Assembly (NCBI GenBank): GCA_002393965.1
Contig: DGSL01000027.1
Coordinates: 53,720-74,030, forward strand
Direction of reading: 5' to 3'
From: Bacteroidales bacterium UBA4363
GTDB lineage: Bacteria > Bacteroidota > Bacteroidia > Bacteroidales > Paludibacteraceae
DNA: 20,311 nt
Shown: piece after piece, positions 1-8,773 of the stretch
How the letters are laid out: every line of letters starts with the position of its first letter
Position numbering within the stretch: the stretch's first letter is position 1
Translations under genes and position numbers: made by a program
Notes under the pieces: model-generated
Told to the model about the DNA's origin: nothing
Databases searched by the model: none
The model's input: the letters and a program-made list of their open reading frames with translations, nothing else

Positions 1-8
1 AATACAGG

Positions 9-39
9 CAGGGATGGAGCCCGTAGGGCGGAGTCCCTG
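9..39. repeat. Small nested palindrome
   Basis: CAGGGA (9-14) pairs with TCCCTG (34-39), and inside it GCCC (19-22) pairs with GGGC (26-29) around a GTA loop. A second short palindrome, CTCCGTAGGAG, sits at 65-75. Short GTA-loop palindromes of this kind occur in intergenic DNA, but nothing here assigns a function. No T-run follows, so a terminator is unlikely. Confidence 0.4.
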
Positions 40-120
40 TAAACTAACGTTCGACCATATAGAACTCCGTAGGAGCGTCACCCTCCAACCCGTCCAATTT
101 TGGAGCAAGCCGAGAGGGAA

Positions 121-198
121 CCTTTTCGTTAAGCCGAAAGCAGAAGCCAAAATTATTTGGGTTATGCTGAGGCGAGAAAAGGACTATTGAAAATGAAC
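121..198 (+). ncRNA. Candidate structured RNA unit, copy 1
   Basis: The unit folds as an outer helix CCTTTTC (121-127) with GAAAAGG (176-182), a middle helix GCC (133-135) with GGC (171-173), and an inner hairpin (139-168) with 11 of 13 positions paired. A conserved tail GGACTATTGAAAATGAAC follows. A second unit with the same architecture lies about 121 bases downstream. The strand is uncertain because hairpins look similar on both strands; plus is assumed because ccsBA follows. I do not recognise the family. Alternatives are a repeat element or a cis-acting leader. Confidence 0.45.
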
Positions 199-241
199 CA
201 AATAAAAAAAACTCAGGTGATTTTTAACATCCTTTAATGAA

Positions 242-320
242 CCTTTTTGTTAAGCCAGATGAGCAAAGTCAAACTTGTTTGAACTTTGCCATGGCGAAAA
301 AAGGACTAATGAAATTGAAC
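242..320 (+). ncRNA. Candidate structured RNA unit, copy 2
   Basis: Same layout as the unit at 121-198: outer helix CCTTTTT (242-248) with AAAAAGG (298-304), middle helix GCC (254-256) with GGC (293-295), and an inner hairpin GCAAAGT (263-269) with ACTTTGC (283-289), extended by CAAA with TTTG. The outer helix differs from copy 1 by a compensated C-G to T-A change, and the inner hairpin sequence is replaced while pairing is kept. The tail GGACTAATGAAATTGAAC matches copy 1 closely. The rest of 1-431 shows no gene. Confidence 0.45.
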
Positions 321-431
321 GATAGTTAAAATAACTAATCAAATTTGCCATAATAACCATCCGATTCGGAAACAAACTTAAGTTACCCCAAAGGTACCCC
401 TACTATAATTAACTATCTTTAACAAGGAAAA

Positions 432-2585
432 ATGAAAAAAATCAAAATTCTCATACCTCTCTTCTCCGCCGCCACTTTCTTTCTCCTCGCTCTCGCCACT
501 TTCCTCGAACGTGCCTACGGCATCCAATGGGCTCACGATAATATCTACGGCGCACCATGGTTCGTCTGCTGGTGGGGACTCCTCGGGGCAGCACTTCTCT
601 TTGCTCTCATTCGAAGACCGCTCTGGCGGTCTGATCTGCCCGCTTTTCTCCTCCATCTCTCCCTCCTCGTGATTCTCTCTGGCGGCTTGCTCACCTTCCT
701 CTTTGGCGAGAAGGGGATGATCCACCTCCGCCAGAACCAGACCACGCGCTCCTTCTATCTCGAGGACGGTACCGCCAGGGAACTCCCGTTCGCCCTCACT
801 CTTCGCCGGTTCAGCGTGCTCTACTATCCCGGCACCGACGCCGTCTCCGACTATGTCAGCCGGGTCCGCCTGAGCGATGCTGACTCGGACTCCGGACTCT
901 ATGATATCTCTATGAACCACGTCCTCCGCACTCACGGCTACCGCTTCTGCCAGACCTCCTTCGACCCTGACCGACTCGGAACCTTCCTCTCCGTCAACTA
1001 CGACCCTTGGGGTACATCTGTCACGTACCTCGGCTACCTCCTCTTCCTCATCGCTGCCCTCGCCCTCCTTCTTCGCAGGAACGGTACCTTCCGCTCCCTG
1101 CTCCGTCGGCTCGGACCCCTTTCCAAGACCCTCATCCTCTTCTCCCTCTCCCTGACCTCACTCTTCGCTTCTCTTCCTGCCGGTGCCCGGACTTCACGGG
1201 CCAGCCTCCCGGAAGGTACCGCCGATTCAACCTCCCAAACGGACTCCGTCACCGCATCCGCCTTCCTCTCTGCCCTGACCGGTGGCAGACAGATTGTCGT
1301 GCGCGCCGCCACGGCCGACAGCATGGCCCTCTGTCAGGTGCTCTACAATCAGCGCATCGCACCCTTCTCCACCGTAGCCACCGACGTGCTCCGCAAGGTC
1401 TATGGACGCAACTCCTTCAACGGACTCTCCGCCGAACAGGTCGTATGCTCACTCGTACTCTACCCACAGTCCTGGATGAGCGAAAAACTCATCCGCATCA
1501 GGAACCGGGCACTTTGCGACTCTCTCCGTCTCGACGGCACCTGCGCCTCCATTGCCGACCTCTACGAACCGGATGGCACCTACCGCCTCCAGCGCTGGTG
1601 GAAACCCTCACGACGCACCGATCCTTTCCAGAAGGCAATCGCCGAGACCGACGAGAAACTCTCCGTCCTCACCATGCTTCGTGCGGGCACCCTCTTCTCC
1701 TTCCTCGCTCCTGACCATCCCCATCGGCTCTCTCCCTTGCGTCTCCGCGCTGAGATCTTCTACAACCGTCACCCGCTCCCTTCCTTTCTCTTCATGCTCT
1801 GCCTCCCGCTTGGGCTCTTCGCCTTTGTGCTCTGTGTGACTGCCATGCTCCGATCCTCTTCCTCTGCCTCACGATGGATGCTGTGGACCCGTCGCTTCCT
1901 CTGGCTCCTCCTCTGCCTGTGCTGCCTTTCCGTCGCCCTCTTCTATGCCCTCCGGTGGTACATCTCCGCTCATGTCCCTCTTGCCAACGGCTATGAGACC
2001 ATGCTCTTCGTCTCCCTCGTCATCCTCCTTCTTGGAGCCCTCTTCGGCCGTCACTCTCTCCTTCTGCTCGCCGCCTCCTTCAAGATGGCAGGCTTCGCAC
2101 TCCTCGTTTCCTCCCTCGGCTCTATGAATCCACAGGTAACCTCCCTTCTCCCTGTCCTCTCTTCTCCCTGGCTCAGCGCACACGTCTCCGTCGTCATGAT
2201 CGCCTACGCCCTCTTTGCCTTTGCCCTCTTCGTCTCCCTTACGGCGGTCATCCTCCACCTCTCCGGACGCCCCGGCCTCTCCGGGCGACTCCAGCCCATG
2301 AGCCAACTGCTCATCTACCCCGCTGTACTCCTCCTCGGGGTGGGCATCTTCCTGGGCTCCGTATGGGCTGGCGTCTCCTGGGGCTCCTATTGGAGTTGGG
2401 ATGCCAAAGAGGTATGGGCTCTCCTCACCATGATGGCCTATGCCGTTCTTCTCCATCGTGGGCGTCTGACCTTCCTCTATCGCCCCTTCCTCTTCCACCT
2501 TCTCGTCATCGTATTCTTCCTCGTTCTCCTGATGACCTACTTTGGTGTCAACCTCCTCTTTGAGGGAATGCACTCCTACAAGTGA
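432..2585 (+). CDS. ccsBA: Fused cytochrome c biogenesis protein CcsB-CcsA (ResB-ResC)
   Basis: System II cytochrome c maturation protein, which exports heme across the inner membrane and attaches it to apocytochrome CXXCH motifs outside the cytoplasm. The 717 residues hold an N-terminal ResB-like part (membrane segments near 5-25, 42-60, 70-90 and 197-215; the typical YRFCQTSFDPDRLG stretch at 170-183), an outer domain of about 180 residues, and a C-terminal CcsA part. The tryptophan-rich heme motif WGSYWSWDAKE is at 650-660. Likely heme-ligand histidines are H584 (HVSVVMIAY) and H714 in the C-terminal GMHSY; H75 may be a membrane histidine. The fused form is known in Bacteroidota and epsilonproteobacteria, often near nrfHA, which is not in this window. 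The coding strand is strongly pyrimidine-rich. ATG 432 follows AACAAGGAAAA; a TATCTTTA box at 414-421 lacks a good -33 partner. Confidence 0.93.
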   Translation: MKKIKILIPLFSAATFFLLALATFLERAYGIQWAHDNIYGAPWFVCWWGLLGAALLFALIRRPLWRSDLPAFLLHLSLLVILSGGLLTFLFGEKGMIHLRQNQTTRSFYLEDGTARELPFALTLRRFSVLYYPGTDAVSDYVSRVRLSDADSDSGLYDISMNHVLRTHGYRFCQTSFDPDRLGTFLSVNYDPWGTSVTYLGYLLFLIAALALLLRRNGTFRSLLRRLGPLSKTLILFSLSLTSLFASLPAGARTSRASLPEGTADSTSQTDSVTASAFLSALTGGRQIVVRAATADSMALCQVLYNQRIAPFSTVATDVLRKVYGRNSFNGLSAEQVVCSLVLYPQSWMSEKLIRIRNRALCDSLRLDGTCASIADLYEPDGTYRLQRWWKPSRRTDPFQKAIAETDEKLSVLTMLRAGTLFSFLAPDHPHRLSPLRLRAEIFYNRHPLPSFLFMLCLPLGLFAFVLCVTAMLRSSSSASRWMLWTRRFLWLLLCLCCLSVALFYALRWYISAHVPLANGYETMLFVSLVILLLGALFGRHSLLLLAASFKMAGFALLVSSLGSMNPQVTSLLPVLSSPWLSAHVSVVMIAYALFAFALFVSLTAVILHLSGRPGLSGRLQPMSQLLIYPAVLLLGVGIFLGSVWAGVSWGSYWSWDAKEVWALLTMMAYAVLLHRGRLTFLYRPFLFHLLVIVFFLVLLMTYFGVNLLFEGMHSYK

Positions 2586-2620
2586 CGGCCCTGCGCCCCC
2601 CTCCCTCCACCCTCCACCCT

Positions 2621-2652
2621 CTTGCACTCTTCCCTTCTCTTTCCTATTTTTG
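2621..2652 (+). promoter_or_regulatory. Bacteroidota-type promoter for trmO
   Basis: CTTG (2621-2624), a 20-base spacer, then TATTTTTG (2645-2652), which fits the TAnnTTTG -7 consensus fully and the TTTG -33 box in three of four bases. Transcription would start near 2658, leaving a leader of about 40 bases with a purine-rich tract just before the ATG. trmO is therefore probably not dependent on read-through from ccsBA. Confidence 0.55.
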
Positions 2653-2698
2653 TACGGACTTCCGTCACGAAGGGAGAGGAGGGGAGAGGAGAACGCCC

Positions 2699-3373
2699 AT
2701 GCATCTGACAACCATTGCACATATACACACGGACTTCAGAGAGAAGTTCGGAACGCCACGCCAGGCAGGACTGGTGCCTGACGTAGTGGGACGCATCGTA
2801 TTCACCCCGGAATTCCGTAACCCTGACTTCCTGCGGGGGATCACGGACTTTTCTTACCTCTGGCTTCTCTGGGGCTTCTCACTCAACCGCCCCGTCTCCT
2901 CACGACCTACCGTTCGTCCGCCACGCCTGGGAGGTAACCGCCGCATGGGTGTCTTTGCCACCCGTTCACCCTATCGTCCCAATCCCATAGGCCTCTCCTG
3001 TGTCCGTCTTCTGGGACTGCAGGACTCCGACGAAGGTTCCGTACTGCTCGTCTCTGGCGTGGACATGGTGGACGGCACCCCTCTCTACGACATCAAACCC
3101 TATCTTCCCTATGCAGACGCTCATCCACAGGCTGCGGGTGGTTTCACGGACCTTCACGAGCGCCATCTTCTCTCTGTGACGCTACCTCCGGACCTTGTCC
3201 CTCCGAAGGACCTGGACGCATGGAACGCACTTCTCGATGTCTTGGCGCAGGACCCCCGTCCAGCCTACAACCATGACCCCAATCGAATCTACGGCCTCTC
3301 CTTCGCCTCTTTCAACGTAAGGTTTCAGGTGGACGACACTACGCACATCCTAACGCTTCTTTCTGTAGAATAA
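2699..3373 (+). CDS. trmO: tRNA (t6A37) N6-methyltransferase TrmO
   Basis: SAM-dependent enzyme that methylates N6-threonylcarbamoyladenosine at position 37 of ANN-decoding tRNAs (TsaA/YaeB family). The 224 residues are close to the 235 of the E. coli protein. Family stretches are plain: EKFGTPRQAGLV (15-26), RPTVRPPRLGG (69-79), MGVFATRSPYRPNPIG (83-98), DGTPLYDIKPYLPYAD (125-140), and DPRPAY with FNVRFQV near the C-terminus. The reading frame is open back to a GTG at 2582, but the homology starts at the ATG at 2699, which follows a strong purine-rich ribosome-binding tract (GGGGAGAGGAG); that start is chosen. It is convergent with the transporter gene downstream. Confidence 0.95.
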   Translation: MHLTTIAHIHTDFREKFGTPRQAGLVPDVVGRIVFTPEFRNPDFLRGITDFSYLWLLWGFSLNRPVSSRPTVRPPRLGGNRRMGVFATRSPYRPNPIGLSCVRLLGLQDSDEGSVLLVSGVDMVDGTPLYDIKPYLPYADAHPQAAGGFTDLHERHLLSVTLPPDLVPPKDLDAWNALLDVLAQDPRPAYNHDPNRIYGLSFASFNVRFQVDDTTHILTLLSVE

Positions 3374-3388
3374 CATGGAATAGGGTAG

Positions 3389-3403
3389 GGGACGGTAAGT
3401 CCC
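3389..3403. terminator. Weak hairpin between convergent genes
   Basis: GGGAC (3389-3393) pairs with GTCCC (3399-3403) around GGTAA in the 36-base gap between the trmO stop and the transporter stop. There is no T-run on either side, so termination here is only a guess from position. Confidence 0.25.
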
Positions 3404-3409
3404 GTATGT

Positions 3410-4723
<1,314 letters not shown>

Positions 4724-4731
4724 GACGAATA

Positions 4732-4748
4732 CAAAGATAGCATCTTTG
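4732..4748 (-). promoter_or_regulatory. -7 box within a palindrome, transporter promoter
   Basis: On the minus strand TATCTTTG (4739 to 4732) fits the TAnnTTTG consensus fully. It overlaps a perfect 7-3-7 inverted repeat, CAAAGAT-AGC-ATCTTTG (4732-4748). No TTTG box was found at the usual distance upstream. Transcription would start within a few bases of the ATG at 4723, so the mRNA may be nearly leaderless. The palindrome could be a regulator site or chance. Confidence 0.4.
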
Positions 4749-4981
4749 CGTGACACTTTCCACCCTCTTGTTCCTATCTTCTGGCCTGACAGGATGGTCG
4801 GTCTTGCTGGCAGAAAAGTGACAGAACAACGGAGATTTAGACTGTCGACAAAAGGAATTATGACAAAATGACAGACTTAATATCTTGGCACGGTCATTGA
4901 CTATTTGAAGGCGTCGCGTCCTCCGACAGCAGGTTTGGATGTGACAGAAAAACGAATAATAACAAAAAAACAGATACTATT

Positions 4982-6895
4982 ATGGGAAAGATTATTGGAA
5001 TTGACCTCGGAACAACCAACAGTTGCGTTGCCGTAATGGAGGGTAGCGATCCGGTTGTTATTCCGAACAGCGAAGGAAAGAGAACGACTCCGTCCGTCAT
5101 TGGTTTTGTTGATGGGGGAGAGCGTAAGATAGGTGACCCTGCCAAGCGTCAGGCGATCACCAATCCTCAGAAGACCGTTTACTCCATCAAGCGTTTCATG
5201 GGTGAGACCTACGACAAGGTCGGACAGGAAATAGCCCGTGTACCGTACAAGGTAGTCAAGGGCGACAACAATACGCCACGTGTGGATATTGACGGTCGTC
5301 TATATACTCCGCAGGAGGTGTCGGCCATGATTCTTCAGAAGATGAAGAAGACGGCGGAGGACTACTTGGGACAGGAAGTGACGGAAGCGGTCATTACCGT
5401 ACCTGCCTACTTCAACGACTCGCAGCGACAGGCAACAAAAGAGGCAGGTGAGATTGCCGGTTTGACGGTCAAGCGTATTGTCAACGAGCCTACGGCGGCA
5501 GCGCTTGCTTATGGTCTTGACAAGAAGAACAAGGATATGAAGATTGTCGTCTTCGACTGTGGTGGAGGTACGCATGACGTATCTGTCCTGGAGTTAGGCG
5601 ACGGCGTGTTTGAGGTAAAATCCACGGATGGTGATACCCACCTGGGAGGTGATGACTTCGACCACCGCATCATCGAATGGCTCGTTCAGGAGTTCAAGGA
5701 TGAGAACAGTGGTGTGGACCTTTCCAAGGATCCTATGGCGCTTCAGCGTCTGAAGGAGGCTGCGGAGAAGGCGAAGATCGAACTCTCCAATGCGACGACT
5801 TCGGAGATCAACCTGCCATATATCACGTCGGTGGATAACGTACCTCGTCACCTTGTCCGTACGCTTTCCCGAGCTAAGTTCGAGAGCTTGATTGACGACC
5901 TCATTCAGCGCACGATTGAACCATGCAAGACGGCGCTTTCACATGCCGGTTTGACTACCTCCGATATTGACGAGGTAATCCTCGTAGGTGGTAGTACACG
6001 TATTCCTGCTATTCAGCAGGCGGTAGAGAAATTCTTCGGAAAGGCTCCTTCCAAGGGTGTGAACCCGGATGAGGTGGTTGCCGTAGGTGCTGCCATTCAG
6101 GGTGGTGTCCTTACCGGTGATGTCAAAGATGTCCTGTTGTTGGATGTGACGCCTCTCTCTCTCGGAATCGAGACGATGGGGGGTGTGATGACAAAGCTCA
6201 TTGATGCCAACACGACGATTCCTACGAAGAAGTCGGAGGTTTTCTCGACGGCAAGTGACAATCAGCCGGAGGTAGAGATTCACGTCCTGCAGGGTGAGCG
6301 TCCGATGGCAGCCCAGAACAAGACCATTGGTCGTTTCCATCTCGATGGTATCCCTGCTGCTCCGCGTGGGGTACCTCAGATTGAGGTGACCTTCGACATT
6401 GATGCCAACGGTATTTTGAAGGTATCTGCGAAGGACAAGGCGACGGGCAAGGAGCAGTCCATTCGTATTGAGGCATCCTCTGGTCTTAGTGATGATGAGA
6501 TCAAGCGCATGAAGGCGGAGGCAGAGGCGAATGCTGAAGCTGATAAAAAGGAGAAGGAGCGGGTTGACAAGCTCAATCAGGCGGATGGTATGATTTTCCA
6601 GACCGAAAAGCAGCTCAAGGAGTTGGGTGACAAGATTCCTGCCGACAAGAAGGCTCCTATTGAAGAGGCTCTTAAGAAACTCAAGGAAGCACATAAGGCA
6701 CAGAACCTTGACGATATTGACAAGGCAATGGCAGATCTCAACAATGCCTTCCATGCAGCCAGCCAGGACATGTATAATGCAGCAAATGCACAGGGAGCAG
6801 CTCAGCAACCACAGCCGGATGCCGGTCAGGCACAGGGCAATGGTGGCAATGCATCCGAGAATGTCCAGGATGCAGACTTCGAGGAGGTGAAATAA
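4982..6895 (+). CDS. dnaK: Molecular chaperone DnaK (Hsp70)
   Basis: ATP-dependent cytosolic chaperone working with DnaJ and GrpE in protein folding and heat-shock recovery. Its 637 residues are full length: nucleotide-binding domain with [17 protein letters not shown] at the start, [19 protein letters not shown] and the [14 protein letters not shown] adenosine motif; then the linker [15 protein letters not shown], the beta substrate domain and a helical lid; a Gln/Ala/Asn-rich tail ends DFEEVK. The phosphate-2 loop reads FDCGGGTHD (191-199), where most homologues have FDLGGGTFD. No dnaJ or grpE is adjacent. The 225 bases upstream hold no convincing promoter. The final 48 codons and the terminator are repeated at 11649-11843. 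Confidence 0.98.
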   Translation: MGKIIGIDLGTTNSCVAVMEGSDPVVIPNSEGKRTTPSVIGFVDGGERKIGDPAKRQAITNPQKTVYSIKRFMGETYDKVGQEIARVPYKVVKGDNNTPRVDIDGRLYTPQEVSAMILQKMKKTAEDYLGQEVTEAVITVPAYFNDSQRQATKEAGEIAGLTVKRIVNEPTAAALAYGLDKKNKDMKIVVFDCGGGTHDVSVLELGDGVFEVKSTDGDTHLGGDDFDHRIIEWLVQEFKDENSGVDLSKDPMALQRLKEAAEKAKIELSNATTSEINLPYITSVDNVPRHLVRTLSRAKFESLIDDLIQRTIEPCKTALSHAGLTTSDIDEVILVGGSTRIPAIQQAVEKFFGKAPSKGVNPDEVVAVGAAIQGGVLTGDVKDVLLLDVTPLSLGIETMGGVMTKLIDANTTIPTKKSEVFSTASDNQPEVEIHVLQGERPMAAQNKTIGRFHLDGIPAAPRGVPQIEVTFDIDANGILKVSAKDKATGKEQSIRIEASSGLSDDEIKRMKAEAEANAEADKKEKERVDKLNQADGMIFQTEKQLKELGDKIPADKKAPIEEALKKLKEAHKAQNLDDIDKAMADLNNAFHAASQDMYNAANAQGAAQQPQPDAGQAQGNGGNASENVQDADFEEVK

Positions 6896-6947
6896 CATTT
6901 AACAGCATAAAGAAGAGAGGTGCAGCCATAATGGCTACACCTCTCTT
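6753..6947 (+). repeat. Direct repeat, left copy (dnaK 3' end plus terminator)
   Basis: This 195-base stretch, covering the end of dnaK, its stop and most of the terminator hairpin, recurs at 11649-11843 at a constant offset of 4,896 bases. The only mismatches are at 6757, 6796, 6930 and 6937. The two coding ones are third-position silent changes. The match ends inside the terminator stem on the right and mid-gene on the left. Confidence 0.97.
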
Positions 6948-6951
6948 CTTT
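6909..6951 (+). terminator. dnaK intrinsic terminator
   Basis: A 19-base stem, AAAGAAGAGAGGTGCAGCC (6909-6927) with its near-complement at 6933-6951, and a five-base loop. There is one C-A mismatch (A6937). The T-rich right arm TCTTCTTT serves as the tail. It begins 13 bases after the dnaK stop. Confidence 0.85.
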
Positions 6952-7061
6952 ATTATCACTTTTAATATTTTCAGACACCAAGTTTTAATGAATTTTTTAG
7001 AACTTGAATATTATCGTATTGCAAGCGTAAAACAGTACTGATCTAGTTTTGTTAATAACAG

Positions 7062-7092
7062 AAAAAAAGTGCGACTCTGTCGCACTTTTTTT
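7062..7092. terminator. Bidirectional intrinsic terminator
   Basis: Seven A, GTGCGAC (7069-7075), TCT, GTCGCAC (7079-7085), seven T: a perfect 7-bp stem extended by A-T pairs, able to work on both strands. On the minus strand it directly follows the stop codon of the small relic frame at 7093-7203, suggesting that a gene once ended here. Confidence 0.85.
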
Positions 7093-7203
7093 CTAGTCGC
7101 ATTTTCTTGATTTATCAAGTACCTCCCAATGACCACTATAACCACTACCTACATAGTGTATATGTGGCATCTCCTTCGTTGTGCTCTCCACTTTATAATA
7201 ATG
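7093..7203 (-). pseudogene. Possible C-terminal relic of an unidentified protein
   Basis: The minus strand holds a 36-codon open stretch with an internal ATG at 7170, reading MPHIHYVGSGYSGHWEVL and ending in a TAG (7093-7095) directly before a strong terminator. A TGA closes the frame at the 5' side. Placement of stop and terminator looks like the 3' end of a former gene. The GHWEVL ending loosely resembles the end of winged-helix tails such as the one at 11905-12249, but the match is too short to name it. Confidence 0.35.
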
Positions 7204-7231
7204 TCAAGATTGGCAGATTTTTAATGTAAAA

Positions 7232-7262
7232 CTTGCGTGCTAGAACAAATAATGTACCTTTA
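7232..7262 (+). promoter_or_regulatory. Bacteroidota-type promoter for the AAA ATPase
   Basis: CTTG (7232-7235), a 19-base spacer, and TACCTTTA (7255-7262); each box is one base off TTTG / TAnnTTTG and the spacing is ideal. Transcription would start near 7268, about 40 bases before the ATG at 7307. Confidence 0.5.
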
Positions 7263-7274
7263 CACCGTAAAAAG

Positions 7275-7290
7275 TTGCCAATACTGGCAA
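7275..7290. promoter_or_regulatory. Operator-like palindrome in the ATPase leader
   Basis: Perfect inverted repeat TTGCCA-ATAC-TGGCAA lying between the predicted transcription start and the ATG of the ATPase gene. A half site, TTGGCA, occurs upstream near 7210. The position fits a repressor site or a small leader hairpin; no regulator gene is adjacent. Confidence 0.35.
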
Positions 7291-7306
7291 AAATATAATA
7301 CAGGCG

Positions 7307-8560
7307 ATGGAGATAAAAAGAGATAGGTATCTAAAGCAGCTGATAGAAAGCCGTCAAAATGGCTTTATCAAGGTGGTAACAGGAATCCGCAGATGTGGCA
7401 AGTCGTATCTGCTGAACGTCTTGTTCTATCACTTTCTATTAGATAATGGAGTGGCAGATGACCACATCATCCGCATAGACCTTGAAGACCGTTTGAATAA
7501 GGAGCTGAGAAATCCAGATGCAATGCTCCACTATGTTCATGATAGGATCAAGGACAAAGAACTGTATTACATCATCATAGATGAGGTGCAATTGATGGAT
7601 GAGTTTGTGGATGTGTTGAATAGTTTCCGTCATATTGATAATGCCGACACATACGTGACTGGCAGTAATTCACACTTCTTGTCGTCTGATATTCCAACGG
7701 AGTTCCGTGGCCGAGGAGAAACCATCCATGTGAATCCGCTATCTTTTGCAGAGTTCTATTCTGCCGTAGGCGGTGACAAGCAGGACGCATGGCGCGAATA
7801 CTACACCTATGGAGGTTTGCCACTTATACAGTCTTTTGAGACCGAAGAAAAGAAAATCAACTACTTGAAGGGTTTGTTTGAAACAGTTTATTTGGCAGAT
7901 ATTATCGAAAGACATAAAATCAAAAATGATAATGAACTGCGTGAGTTGGTGCTTATTTTAGCATCATCTATTGGCGCTCCTTGCAATCCTACTAAATTAT
8001 CGAACACCTTCAAAAGTGTTAAGAATGTAAGCATTGGTAGTCAAACTATCTCTAATTACCTTACCTATCTGTCTGAGTCGTTTCTGTTAAATAAAGCAAT
8101 ACGTTACGATATAAAAGGGAAGAAATACATCAACACGCTTACAAAATATTATTTTTCAGACATCGGTTTGAGAAATGCTATCCTTGATATGCGCCAACAG
8201 GAAGAGACGCACATCATGGAGAACATCATCTACAACGAGCTTGTCACACGTGGCTATAGTGTGGACGTTGGAATGGTGGAAATTAAGAAGCAAGACAAGG
8301 ATGGCAAGTGGGGTCGCATCCAACTTGAAGTGGACTTCATCGCCAGTCTCGGAAGCAAGAAATACTATGTGCAGTCGGCATTGTCTATACCAGACAGAGA
8401 AAAGGAAATACAGGAGTCTCGTTCTCTGACCAACATCAATGACTCTTTCAAGAAGGTTATCATTGTAAAGGACCACATCATGCCACGTCGCAATGAAGAA
8501 GGCATACTGACAATCGGTCTTTTCGACTTCCTTCTAAAAGAGGATAGTTTGGATATATAA
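7307..8560 (+). CDS. AAA_14 / DUF4143 family ATP-binding protein
   Basis: A 417-residue P-loop ATPase of the AAA_14 plus DUF4143 type, common as a single accessory gene in Bacteroidota and archaea, with no settled function. Walker A is GIRRCGKS (26-33), Walker B IIIDEV (89-94), the sensor-like TGSNS is at 118-122 and a likely arginine finger RGRGE at 134-138. The C-terminal part keeps a restriction-endonuclease-like pattern: MENIIYNEL, then LEVDFIA, then YYVQ. The gene is complete and has its own promoter. It is AT-richer than dnaK, which fits acquired DNA. It lies between the two dnaK-tail copies and faces the deiminase operon tail to tail. Confidence 0.88.
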   Translation: MEIKRDRYLKQLIESRQNGFIKVVTGIRRCGKSYLLNVLFYHFLLDNGVADDHIIRIDLEDRLNKELRNPDAMLHYVHDRIKDKELYYIIIDEVQLMDEFVDVLNSFRHIDNADTYVTGSNSHFLSSDIPTEFRGRGETIHVNPLSFAEFYSAVGGDKQDAWREYYTYGGLPLIQSFETEEKKINYLKGLFETVYLADIIERHKIKNDNELRELVLILASSIGAPCNPTKLSNTFKSVKNVSIGSQTISNYLTYLSESFLLNKAIRYDIKGKKYINTLTKYYFSDIGLRNAILDMRQQEETHIMENIIYNELVTRGYSVDVGMVEIKKQDKDGKWGRIQLEVDFIASLGSKKYYVQSALSIPDREKEIQESRSLTNINDSFKKVIIVKDHIMPRRNEEGILTIGLFDFLLKEDSLDI

Positions 8561-8630
8561 TAAGTGTAAAATAGTTGTATAAACCTATTTGTTAATTGAT
8601 TTTATTTTGTCTTTTGTTGCTTTTGTATAG

Positions 8631-8765
8631 TCAGGACGATTCACCTGCTTCCATTTTTCCACCAGGAAATTCCCACCAGTCCTTCCATTCGCCATATCCT
8701 CGCTGAGTAGCGAATATCTTATCTCCTTTGCGAATAATCGCTGCTACGACTTCGATTGTTTTCAT
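8631..8765 (-). pseudogene. Truncated NUDIX hydrolase gene (5' fragment)
   Basis: An ATG at 8765 opens 44 codons (MKTIEVVAAIIRKGDKIF..., EWKDWWEFPGGKMEAGESS) that match residues 5-46 of the intact NUDIX protein at 12272-12667 almost throughout. Relative to that gene one extra base at about 8636, just after GAATCG, shifts the frame into TGA, and similarity stops at 8631, inside the Nudix box. The catalytic glutamates are missing, so it cannot be an active hydrolase. It starts 8 bases after the stop of the deiminase-Sel1 gene on the same strand. Confidence 0.85.
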
Positions 8766-8773
8766 ATGTTATA

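Noticed and set aside
2582..2698. Longer GTG start for trmO overlapping the ccsBA stop
   Set aside because: The extra 39 residues are low-complexity and have no homology, and the ATG at 2699 has a strong ribosome-binding tract and its own promoter.
378..2720. Long open frames antisense to ccsBA (for example 378-935 and 1869-2720 on the minus strand)
   Set aside because: They are acidic, low-complexity translations produced by the strong pyrimidine bias of the ccsBA coding strand; ccsBA has clear family motifs and the antisense frames have none.
4886..4901. Sigma-54-like site TGGCACG-GTCA-TTGAC upstream of dnaK
   Set aside because: The -24 half is a perfect match, but the -12 half has GA in place of the essential GC, and sigma-54 control of dnaK would be unusual. 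Too weak to list as a promoter.
5939..6898. A 319-codon frame antisense to dnaK
   Set aside because: It is a shadow of the conserved dnaK gene. Part of it reappears at 11649-11794 only because the dnaK tail is duplicated.
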